Of a stretch of 64,000 nucleotides of DNA, positions 27,564 through 35,369 are shown in pieces (position 1 is the stretch's first letter; the number at the start of each line of letters is the position of its first letter). The position numbers and the translations under genes are program-made. The notes under the pieces are model-generated. The model was not told the DNA's origin. It was given only the letters and a program-made list of their open reading frames with translations, and searched no databases. This DNA is from Streptomyces sp. NBC_01351 (GTDB taxonomy: Bacteria > Actinomycetota > Actinomycetes > Streptomycetales > Streptomycetaceae): contig NZ_CP108356.1 of the NCBI RefSeq assembly GCF_036237315.1, positions 6,019,501-6,083,500 on the forward strand, in the 5' to 3' direction.

Positions 27564-27842
27564 ATGATTGTCCGCATCATGGGGGAAGGTCAGGTGAAGC
27601 TGGCCGACAGCCACTTCACCGAGCTCAACAAGCTGGACGACGAACTGCTCGCGGAAATGGAGAGCGGTGACGGGGAGGGCTTCCGGCGCACGCTGGGCGC
27701 GCTGCTCGAAGCCGTACGGCGGCTCGGCGAGCCGCTGCCGGACGACGCGCTGGAGCCGTCCGAGCTGATCCTGCCCGCTCCGGGCGCGACTCTGGACGAG
27801 GTCAGGGAGATGCTCAGCGACGACGGCCTGATCCCCGGCTGA
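27564..27842 (+). CDS. pspAA: PspA-associated protein PspAA
   Basis: 92 residues. MIVRIMGEGQVKLADSHFTELNKLDDELL followed by a helical middle and a C-terminal ATLDEVREMLSDDGLIPG is the PspAA domain, the usual partner of PspA in actinobacteria. It is 12 bases downstream of pspA and certainly in the same transcript. Likely cytosolic and acting with PspA in membrane-stress response. Confidence 0.9.
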   Translation: MIVRIMGEGQVKLADSHFTELNKLDDELLAEMESGDGEGFRRTLGALLEAVRRLGEPLPDDALEPSELILPAPGATLDEVREMLSDDGLIPG

Positions 27843-27870
27843 GCGCGCACCAGGTCACCACCACAAGTTG

Positions 27871-27907
27871 ACGGGCCCGCCCCCACTTACTCCGGAGGCG
27901 GGCCCGT
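27871..27907. terminator. Bidirectional hairpin terminator
   Basis: A perfect 11-base-pair stem (27871-27881 with 27897-27907) between convergent pspAA and the membrane-protein gene. Confidence 0.75.
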
Positions 27908-27945
27908 CGGCGTACCCGCTGCGGTATCCGATTGCCGTACCGCCT

Positions 27946-28722
27946 TCAGTGCCGGGGCGGTTTCTCCAGGGAGACCACGGCCTGCTCCGGATCCGGGGTC
28001 CCCCCGATGAAGTTCTCGAACTTGCGCCGCGGCCCCGACCAGCGCCGGTCGTGGTGGAAGGCGCGCAGCCCGGCCTTGGCGCGGGCGCGCGGGCGGTTCG
28101 CGTAGAACTTCTTCGCGTACGGGGATCCGGGCCGGGCCAGCCGGATCGCGCCGATGAGCGCGACGAAGGGGATGACCACCCCGAAGATGGCGGTGCGGGC
28201 CTTGCCCTTCCACAGGGCGATCAGGGCGAGGAAGAAGTTGGTGGCCGTGTTCATGGCGACCAGGCCGCGGCTCTGTCTCTCCTCGGCGGTCAGGTCGTTC
28301 ACCCCGAAGGGGACGAACCCGCCCAGGACCAGGGCCACCAGTGCGGCCGTGAGGACCACGACCTCCACGCTCTTGCGGCCCTCCTCGCTCCAGTACACGT
28401 CGTCGAGGTGCAGGATGAGCGCGAACTCGTCCAGGACCAGCCCCGCGCCCAGCCCGAAGATCACGGCCGAGAGTCCCGCGCCGAAGCCGTGCCGGGCGCT
28501 GCCGACCGCGCCGAAACCGCCGATGATCACGAGGATCACGCCGGGCACCACGTGGTGGATGTGCATGCCGCCCGGGGTGACGTTCCTGAAGGGCCCCTTG
28601 CCGGCCCGGATCATCCGGGTGATCACGCGGGTGACCAGGAACGACGTCACGAAGGCGAGCAGCGCGAGGAGCATGGGCAGCTTCCCCGGTTCGACGATGT
28701 TCCGGTACCACCAGTGACCCAT
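27946..28722 (-). CDS. Conserved integral membrane protein, unknown function
   Basis: 258 residues with about six membrane helices and a basic, His/Arg-rich C-terminal tail. It begins MGHWWYRNIVEPGKLP after a good AGGGAG site. A conspicuous GGMHIHHVVPGV motif lies at the start of one helix and a DEFALILHLDDVYW segment at another; clustered His and Asp like these often bind a metal or catalyse within the membrane, but I cannot name the family. Convergent with pspAA and divergent from cobS, with a 70-base shared promoter region. Confidence 0.8.
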   Translation of the reverse strand: MGHWWYRNIVEPGKLPMLLALLAFVTSFLVTRVITRMIRAGKGPFRNVTPGGMHIHHVVPGVILVIIGGFGAVGSARHGFGAGLSAVIFGLGAGLVLDEFALILHLDDVYWSEEGRKSVEVVVLTAALVALVLGGFVPFGVNDLTAEERQSRGLVAMNTATNFFLALIALWKGKARTAIFGVVIPFVALIGAIRLARPGSPYAKKFYANRPRARAKAGLRAFHHDRRWSGPRRKFENFIGGTPDPEQAVVSLEKPPRH

Positions 28723-28792
28723 CCCACTGACTCCCTATTTGGTAGGTAATGGGCAATTTACCGTCCGTGGCGAGCGGGTAGCGTTCGCGCCG

Positions 28793-29614
28793 ATGACAGA
28801 TTCGTTCGAAGACCAGCCCGAAGCGCCGCCCGCGGACCGCGCCTCGTTCGCCGACGGCGTCCGTTTCGCCTTCGGCACGCTCACGGTGCTGCCCGCCCGC
28901 ATCACCCGATGGGACCGCCCCGCAGCCCGCACCGGGATGGCCTGCGCCCCGCTCGCCGGGCTGGCCGTGGGCCTGCTCGCCGCCGTGCCCGGGGTGCTCC
29001 TGCTGGTGCTCGGCGGCGGCCCGCTGCTCGCGGCGGCCGTCACCGTCGCCGTGCCGGCCGGCCTGACCCGGGGGCTGCACCTGGACGGACTCGCCGATAC
29101 CGCGGACGGCCTGGGCAGCGCCAAACCGGCCGGCGACGCGCTGCGCATCATGAAGCAGTCCGACATCGGCCCCTTCGGGGTCGTGGCCCTGGTGATGCTC
29201 CTGCTGGTGCAGGTCGCCGCCCTGTCCCAGGCCTACGCCGACAGCTGGGCGCGCGGCGCCCTCGCCGCCGTCACCGCCGCCGTCACCGCCCGCCTCGCCA
29301 TGACCCTGGCCTCCCGCGACGGCGTCCCGGCCGCCCGCCCGGAGGGCCTCGGTGCCGCCGTCGCCGGCGCGGTCCCGCGCACCACGGCCGCGGCCCTGGC
29401 CGCCCTGACCACGGTGGCCGCCGCGGCCGCCGCCCTCCCGCTGGGCCTCCCCGCGGCCGCCCGCGCCGCCGCGGCGGTCCTGGCGGCCCTGTTCGTCGCG
29501 GACCGGCTGCTGCGCCGCTGCGTACGCCGCTTCGACGGGGTCACCGGCGACGTCTTCGGCGCCCTGGCCGAGGTCTCGGCGACGACGGCCCTGGTGGTCC
29601 TGGCCCTGGGCTGA
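28793..29614 (+). CDS. cobS: Adenosylcobinamide-GDP ribazoletransferase (cobalamin synthase)
   Basis: 273 residues, polytopic membrane enzyme that joins adenosylcobinamide-GDP and alpha-ribazole in the final steps of cobalamin assembly. The signature GLHLDGLADTADGLG, with its Asp residues, and the later DIGPFGVVALV segment are clear, followed by very Ala-rich helices. CobT and CobU, which make its two substrates, are encoded 6 kb away on the other strand. Likely start of a run with the GT2 gene 47 bases downstream. Confidence 0.95.
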   Translation: MTDSFEDQPEAPPADRASFADGVRFAFGTLTVLPARITRWDRPAARTGMACAPLAGLAVGLLAAVPGVLLLVLGGGPLLAAAVTVAVPAGLTRGLHLDGLADTADGLGSAKPAGDALRIMKQSDIGPFGVVALVMLLLVQVAALSQAYADSWARGALAAVTAAVTARLAMTLASRDGVPAARPEGLGAAVAGAVPRTTAAALAALTTVAAAAAALPLGLPAAARAAAAVLAALFVADRLLRRCVRRFDGVTGDVFGALAEVSATTALVVLALG

Positions 29615-29661
29615 AACCCTCCCGGATGATCGTCCCGGCCGCTCGTTTACAGTCCTTGACC

Positions 29662-31287
29662 ATGCAGCGTGAGTACATCCCCGACGTATCCGTGATCATC
29701 GCCGTCTACAACGCGATGCCGTACCTCAGGGAGTGCCTCGACTCGGTCGTGACCCAGACCATCGGGCTCGACCGGATCGAAGTGATCGCCGTCGACGACG
29801 GGTCCACGGACGGTAGCGGCGTAGAGCTGGACCGCTACGCCGCCCGCCACCCGCAGATCCGGGTCGTGCACCAGCCGAACTCGGGCGGCGCGAGCGCACC
29901 CCGCAACCGGGCCCTCGACCTGGCCCGGGGCCGTTACGTCTACGTGGTCGACGCGGACGACTACCTCGGCCCGGAGGCGCTGGAGCGGCTGGTGGGGATG
30001 GCCGACGGCCAGGGCAGCGACGTCGTCCTCGGCAAGCAGGTCGGACTCGGCCGGGTCGTTTCGGACAAGGCGTACCGGCACGCCGAACACGCGGATCTGT
30101 ACACGTCAGAGGTGTACCGGGCGCAGAGGAGCTTCAAGCTCATCCGGCGCCAGGTCCTGGAGTACCACCGGATCCGCTACCCGGAAGACCTCTGGTACGG
30201 CGAGGACCAGGTCTTCATGACCGCCGCGTACCTCGCCGCCCGGAAGATATCGGTGGTCGGGGACTACGACTGCTACTTCTTGCGTAAACGCCCGGACGGC
30301 GGCAACCTCACCTCGCGGTCCAGGACCGCCTGGGAGGCCGTCGAGTCCCTCGACCGCGTGATGCGCATGGTCTCGGACACGGTCCGGGATCCGGTGGGAC
30401 GCCGCAGGATGCTGGGACGCCAGTTCCGGGCCCTGATCGGCAGGGTCACGAAGGCCGCGCTGGGGCGTGCGAGCCGGCCCGACTTCGCCGCCGAGGTGTA
30501 CTGGCGTGCCAAGGCCATGTGCGACGCGTACTGGGCCCCCGACATGTACCGGGAGCTGTCGCACATCGACCGGATCAGGATCCACTGCTTCATGCACGGG
30601 GCGACGGAGGCCTTCGAGCAGCTCGCCGCGTACGACCCGGAGCAGGCCCCGCCGGGGCGGTTCGTCGACAACGGCCGCGTGTACCGGCTCTTCCCGTTCT
30701 TCCGCGACCCCGCCGTCGGGCTGCCGGACGCCCTCTTCGAGATCACGGACGAGTTCAAGGTCGTGCACCGGCTCGACTCGGTGTCGTGGAAGGGCAGCCG
30801 GGTGCGCCTCACCGGCCTCGGGTACATCGCCTCCCTCGAAACCGGACGGATGGGCTCCGAACTGGCGCTGCGGCAGCGCGAGACCGGCGTGGAGCACCTG
30901 GTCCCGGTCACCGCGCGCGGGTCCGCCCCCGTCGTCGCCCCGGCCGCCTTCGAGGTGGTCGCGGACCCCGACGGCGGGCCGGTCCTCCCCGAGTTCGAGG
31001 TGGAGGTGGACCTCGCGTCCATCGGCGGCGGGCCGATCCTCCCCGGCACCTGGGACCTCTTCCTCAACGTCCGCACCGACGGCGTGATGCGCCCGGCCCG
31101 TCTCGGCCGCAACGCGGCACCCGGGCTCGACCGGACGGCGCGCCGGCCCCGCGTGGTCCACCAGGACCACGCCTCGGGCACCGAACTGGCCGCGACCGTG
31201 TTCTTCACCGCGGGCTACGACAACGTCAGCATCGAGGTGGCCCGCAGGCTCCCGCTCCCGGCCGCCGCCCCGGCTCAGGCCGGCTGA
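29662..31287 (+). CDS. Family 2 glycosyltransferase with C-terminal beta-rich domain
   Basis: 541 residues. The N-terminal 250 residues are a GT-A fold: VSVIIAVYNAMPYL, the nucleotide-sugar AVDDGSTDGSG and the metal-binding VDADDYLGPEAL. The remainder (from about 330) reads as beta-strand-rich repeats like those on teichoic-acid or capsule transferases. It has no membrane helices, so it probably adds sugars to a wall polymer or glycolipid from the cytosolic side. The start at ATG 29662 gives the family's usual N-terminus; an ATG at 29626 is also open, and neither has a strong ribosome-binding site. Confidence 0.85.
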   Translation: MQREYIPDVSVIIAVYNAMPYLRECLDSVVTQTIGLDRIEVIAVDDGSTDGSGVELDRYAARHPQIRVVHQPNSGGASAPRNRALDLARGRYVYVVDADDYLGPEALERLVGMADGQGSDVVLGKQVGLGRVVSDKAYRHAEHADLYTSEVYRAQRSFKLIRRQVLEYHRIRYPEDLWYGEDQVFMTAAYLAARKISVVGDYDCYFLRKRPDGGNLTSRSRTAWEAVESLDRVMRMVSDTVRDPVGRRRMLGRQFRALIGRVTKAALGRASRPDFAAEVYWRAKAMCDAYWAPDMYRELSHIDRIRIHCFMHGATEAFEQLAAYDPEQAPPGRFVDNGRVYRLFPFFRDPAVGLPDALFEITDEFKVVHRLDSVSWKGSRVRLTGLGYIASLETGRMGSELALRQRETGVEHLVPVTARGSAPVVAPAAFEVVADPDGGPVLPEFEVEVDLASIGGGPILPGTWDLFLNVRTDGVMRPARLGRNAAPGLDRTARRPRVVHQDHASGTELAATVFFTAGYDNVSIEVARRLPLPAAAPAQAG

Positions 31288-31321
31288 TCCGCGCCGCGCG
31301 GGCACGGCGTAGGGTCGGGGC

Positions 31322-32044
31322 GTGGAAGAGACCGCGACTCCGGACCCGACGCCCATCAGGGTGCTGCTCGCCGACGACCAGGCGCTGCTGCGATCCGCCT
31401 TCAAGGTGCTCGTCGACTCCGAGCCCGACATGCAGGTCGTCGGGGAGGCCTCCGACGGGGCCCAGGCCTTCGCGCTCGCCCGGGAGACCCGCGCCGACGT
31501 CGTCCTCATGGACATCCGGATGCCCGGCACCGACGGGCTCGCCGCCACCCGGATGATCAGCGCGGACCCGGAACTCGCCGCCGTGCGCGTGGTGATGCTC
31601 ACGACCTTCGAGGTCGACGAGTACGTGGTCCAGGCCCTGCGCGCCGGTGCCTCCGGCTTCCTCGGCAAGGGCGCCGAGCCCGAGGAGCTGCTCAACGCGA
31701 TCCGGGTGGCCGCCGCCGGCGAGGCCCTGCTCTCCCCGACCGCCACCAAGGGGCTCATCGCCACCTTCCTCGCCCAGGGCGGCGGCGCCGACCCGGCCGC
31801 CGCCGGGGCCTCGGCCGGCTCGCACGCCGAGCGGCTGGCCGCGCTGACCGTCCGGGAGCGCGAGGTCCTCGTCCATGTGGCCGCCGGGCTGTCCAACGAC
31901 GGGATCGCCGGCCGGCTGGAGGTCAGCCCGCTCACCGTCAAGACCCACGTGAACCGGGCCATGGCCAAGCTCGGCGCACGCGACCGGGCCCAATTGGTGG
32001 TCATCGCGTACGAATCGGGACTTGTCCGGCCCCGCGCGGAGTAG
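31322..32044 (+). CDS. NarL/LuxR-family response regulator
   Basis: 240 residues. Receiver domain with acidic pocket LLADDQ, phospho-acceptor Asp64 in VLMDIRMPGTDG and the switch region LTTFEV; an Ala/Gly linker (about 150-165); then a LuxR helix-turn-helix (LTVREREVLVHVAAGLSNDG, TVKTHVNRAM). GTG start. No kinase is adjacent. It lies 34 bases after the GT2 gene and 145 bases before the RND permease, which it may control. The orphan kinase at 17294 is of the right subclass to be its partner, but that is conjecture. Confidence 0.93.
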   Translation: MEETATPDPTPIRVLLADDQALLRSAFKVLVDSEPDMQVVGEASDGAQAFALARETRADVVLMDIRMPGTDGLAATRMISADPELAAVRVVMLTTFEVDEYVVQALRAGASGFLGKGAEPEELLNAIRVAAAGEALLSPTATKGLIATFLAQGGGADPAAAGASAGSHAERLAALTVREREVLVHVAAGLSNDGIAGRLEVSPLTVKTHVNRAMAKLGARDRAQLVVIAYESGLVRPRAE

Positions 32045-32189
32045 CGGCGTACACGGCGCAGTAGTGCGGCGTACTGCGGACGCGGTATGCCGCACATAAG
32101 GACGGGACCTGGGAGCGACGCACCACGCCCGCACCGGGGGACAGGCTGGGAACGCCCTCGCGTTCGCCACTGCAGAGAGACCCACACCC

Positions 32190-35100
32190 ATGTCCTGGCT
32201 GTCCCGCTTCAGCCTTGCCCAAAGGGCGTTGATCGGCCTCGTGTCGCTCGTCGCGCTCCTCTTCGGCGCCATCGCCATCCCGCAGCTCAAGCAGCAGCTG
32301 CTGCCGTCCATCGAACTGCCGATGGTGTCCGTGCTCGCGCCGTACCAGGGCGCCTCGCCCGACGTGGTGGAGAAGCAGGTCGTCGAACCGATCGAGGCCA
32401 TGCTCAAGGGCGTCGACGGAATCACCGGCATCACGTCCACCGCCAGCGAGGGCAACGCCCTCATCATGGCCACCTTCGACTACGGCGACAGCGGCACGAA
32501 GCAGCTCGTCGCCGACGTCCAGCAGGCCGTCAACCGGGCCCGGGTCCGGCTGCCCGCCGAGGTGGACCCGCAGGTGGTCGCCGGTTCCACCGACGACATC
32601 CCGACGGTCATCCTCGCCGTCACCTCGGACAAGGACCAGCAGGCCCTCGCCGACCAGCTGGAACGTTCCGTCGTCCCCGTCCTGTCGGACATCGAGGGCG
32701 TCGGCCAGGTCACCGTCGACGGCGTCCAGGACCTCCAGGTCACCGTCACCCCCGACAACGCCAGGCTCGCCGCCGCCGGAATCGACGGAGCCGCCCTCGC
32801 CCAGGGCCTCCAGGCGGGCGGCGCGACCGTCCCCGCTGGCTCCTTCGACGAGGCCGGCAAGAACCGGACCGTCCGCGTCGGCGCCGGCTACACCTCCCTC
32901 GCCCAGGTCGAGGACCTGCGCCTGAGCCCCGGCCCCGGCAAGCCGGCCGTCCGCCTCGGCGACGTCGCCACGGTGAAGCAGGAGGCCGCCAAGGCCGTCT
33001 CCATCACCCGCACCAACGGCAAGCCCAGCCTCGCCCTCGTCCTCACCATGGACAAGGACGGCAGCGCCGTCGCCATCTCCGACGCCGTCAAGGACAAGCT
33101 GCCCGAGCTGCGCTCCACCCTCGGCGGGGGCGCCGAGCTGACCGTCGTCAGCGACCAGGGCCCGGCCGTCGCCAAGTCCATCTCCAGCCTCACCACCGAG
33201 GGCCTGCTCGGCCTGGTCTTCGCGGTGATCGTGATCCTGGTCTTCCTGGCCTCGCTGCGCTCGACGCTGGTCACCGCGGTCTCCATCCCGCTGTCCGTCG
33301 TCCTCGCGCTGATCGTGCTGTGGACCCGCGACCTGTCGCTGAACATGCTGACGCTGGGCGCGCTCACGATCGCCATCGGCCGCGTCGTCGACGACTCGAT
33401 CGTGGTCCTGGAGAACATCAAGCGCCACCTCGGCTACGGCGAGGAGCGCGAGAGCGCCATCATCACCGCGGTCAAGGAAGTGGCCGGCGCGGTCACCTCC
33501 TCCACGCTCACCACCGTCGCCGTCTTCCTGCCGATCGGCCTGGTCGGCGGCATGATCGGCGAGCTCTTCGGCTCCTTCTCGCTCACCGTCACCGCGGCCC
33601 TGCTGGCCTCGCTGCTCGTCTCGCTGACGGTCGTACCGGTGCTGTCGTACTGGTTCCTGCGCGCGCCCAAGGGCGTGGCGTCGGGGGACGCCGAGAGCAT
33701 GGCCAAGGCCCGCCGCGAAGCCGAGGAGAAGGAAGCGCGCAGCAAGCTCCAGGGCTTCTACGTGCGGGTCCTGGGCTTCGCCACCCGCCGCCGCCTGACG
33801 AGCGTGGGCATCGCGGTCGTCGTCCTCGTCGGCACCTTCGGCATGACCCCGCTGCTCAAGACCAACTTCTTCGACCAGGGCGAGCAGGACGTCCTGACGG
33901 TCAAGCAGGAACTGGCCCCCGGCACCTCCCTGGCCGCCACCGACGAGGCGAGCCGCAAGATCGAGCAGGTGCTGGCCTCGGTCGACGGCGTCAAGAGCCA
34001 CCAGGTCACCGTCGGCTCCTCCGGCTTCCTCGCCGCCTTCGGCGGCGGCACGGGCTCCAACCAGGCCTCGTTCCAGGTCTCCCTGAAGGACTCCGGCAAG
34101 GCCGAGAGCGTCAAGAAGCAGATCGAGGGCAAGCTGGCCGCCCTCGACGGCATCGGCGAGACCCGCATCTCCGCCGGCGACGGCTTCGGCAGCCAGAACC
34201 TCAGCGTCGTCGTCAAGGCCGGCGACGCCGCGGTCCTCGCCAAGGCCGCCGAGCAGGTCCGCGCCGAGGTCGCGACCCTGAAGAACGTCACCGACGTGCA
34301 GAGCGACCTCTCCCAGTCCGTGCCCCGGATCTCGGTGACCGCCACCCCCAAGGCGGCCGAACTGGGCCTGAACCAGGCCGCGCTCGGCGGGATCGTCGCC
34401 CAGGTCGTACGGGGCAACCCGGCGGGCAAGGCCGTACTGGACGACACCGAGCGGGACATCGTCATCAAGTCCGCCTCGCCGGCCACCACCCTGGCCGAGC
34501 TCCAGGCCCTCCCGGTCGGCCCCCTCAAGCTCGGTGACATCGCCGAGGTCAAGGAGGTCCCCGGCCCGGTCGCGATGACCCGGATCGACGGCGCCCGCGC
34601 CGCCACCATCACCGCGCGGCCGGTCGGCGACAACACCGGTGCGGTCAGCTCCGTCCTCCAGACGAAGATCAAGGCCCTGGACCTTCCGGACGGCGCCACG
34701 GCCTCCATCGGCGGTGTCTCCGAGGACCAGGACGAGGCCTTCGCCTCGCTCGGCCTGGCCATGTTCGCGGCCATCGCGATCGTGTTCATGCTGCTGGTCG
34801 CGACCTTCCGCTCGCTGGTCCAGCCGCTGATCCTGCTCGTCTCCATCCCGTTCGCGGCGACCGGCGCGATCGGCCTGCTCCTCGTCACCGGCACCCCGAT
34901 GGGCGTCCCGGCGATGATCGGCATGCTGATGCTGATCGGCATCGTCGTGACCAACGCGATCGTCCTGATCGACCTGGTCAACCAGTACCGGGCACAGGGC
35001 CTCGGCGTCGTCGAAGCCGTCGTCGAGGGCGGCCGGCACCGACTGCGCCCGATCCTGATGACGGCCCTCGCGACGATCTTCGCGCTGCTCCCGATGGCGC

Positions 35101-35321
35101 TGGGCGTCACCGGCGAGGGCGGCTTCATCTCGCAGCCGCTCGCGGTCGTGGTGATCGGCGGCCTGATCACCTCGACGCTGCTGACGCTGCTTCTGGTGCC
35201 GACCCTCTACACGATGGTGGAACTCCGCAAGGAGCGCCGCCGCGCGAAGAAGACGGCCCGCCTGACGGTGGTCCCGGCCCCGGCGCAGCCCTCGGACGAG
35301 GAGTCCCCGGCCCGCGTCTGA
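32190..35321 (+). CDS. RND-superfamily efflux permease (AcrB/SwrC-like)
   Basis: 1043 residues, the full length of an HAE1-type RND pump: one membrane helix, a large periplasmic-type loop, five helices, then the same again. GRVVDDSIVVLENIKRH has the proton-relay Asp pair, and the second-half helix GMLMLIGIVVTNAIVLIDLVN is diagnostic. Gram-positive members such as SwrC work without an outer-membrane channel and export lipopeptides or drugs. No membrane-fusion partner is next to it. Substrate unknown. Confidence 0.94.
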   Translation: MSWLSRFSLAQRALIGLVSLVALLFGAIAIPQLKQQLLPSIELPMVSVLAPYQGASPDVVEKQVVEPIEAMLKGVDGITGITSTASEGNALIMATFDYGDSGTKQLVADVQQAVNRARVRLPAEVDPQVVAGSTDDIPTVILAVTSDKDQQALADQLERSVVPVLSDIEGVGQVTVDGVQDLQVTVTPDNARLAAAGIDGAALAQGLQAGGATVPAGSFDEAGKNRTVRVGAGYTSLAQVEDLRLSPGPGKPAVRLGDVATVKQEAAKAVSITRTNGKPSLALVLTMDKDGSAVAISDAVKDKLPELRSTLGGGAELTVVSDQGPAVAKSISSLTTEGLLGLVFAVIVILVFLASLRSTLVTAVSIPLSVVLALIVLWTRDLSLNMLTLGALTIAIGRVVDDSIVVLENIKRHLGYGEERESAIITAVKEVAGAVTSSTLTTVAVFLPIGLVGGMIGELFGSFSLTVTAALLASLLVSLTVVPVLSYWFLRAPKGVASGDAESMAKARREAEEKEARSKLQGFYVRVLGFATRRRLTSVGIAVVVLVGTFGMTPLLKTNFFDQGEQDVLTVKQELAPGTSLAATDEASRKIEQVLASVDGVKSHQVTVGSSGFLAAFGGGTGSNQASFQVSLKDSGKAESVKKQIEGKLAALDGIGETRISAGDGFGSQNLSVVVKAGDAAVLAKAAEQVRAEVATLKNVTDVQSDLSQSVPRISVTATPKAAELGLNQAALGGIVAQVVRGNPAGKAVLDDTERDIVIKSASPATTLAELQALPVGPLKLGDIAEVKEVPGPVAMTRIDGARAATITARPVGDNTGAVSSVLQTKIKALDLPDGATASIGGVSEDQDEAFASLGLAMFAAIAIVFMLLVATFRSLVQPLILLVSIPFAATGAIGLLLVTGTPMGVPAMIGMLMLIGIVVTNAIVLIDLVNQYRAQGLGVVEAVVEGGRHRLRPILMTALATIFALLPMALGVTGEGGFISQPLAVVVIGGLITSTLLTLLLVPTLYTMVELRKERRRAKKTARLTVVPAPAQPSDEESPARV

Positions 35322-35334
35322 CCCGTGCACGGTG

Positions 35335-35364
35335 AGGGGCGCTCCGCAGCCGCGGGGCGCCCCT
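35335..35364. terminator. Hairpin between convergent RND and caspase genes
   Basis: AGGGGCGC (35335-35342) pairs with GCGCCCCT (35357-35364), loop of 14 bases, directly before the stop codon of the caspase gene. Confidence 0.55.
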
Positions 35365-35369
35365 TCGCG

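Noticed and set aside
32001..35330. 1109-residue open frame antisense to the RND permease
   Set aside because: Asp/Gly/Gln-rich shadow of the real gene with no domain.
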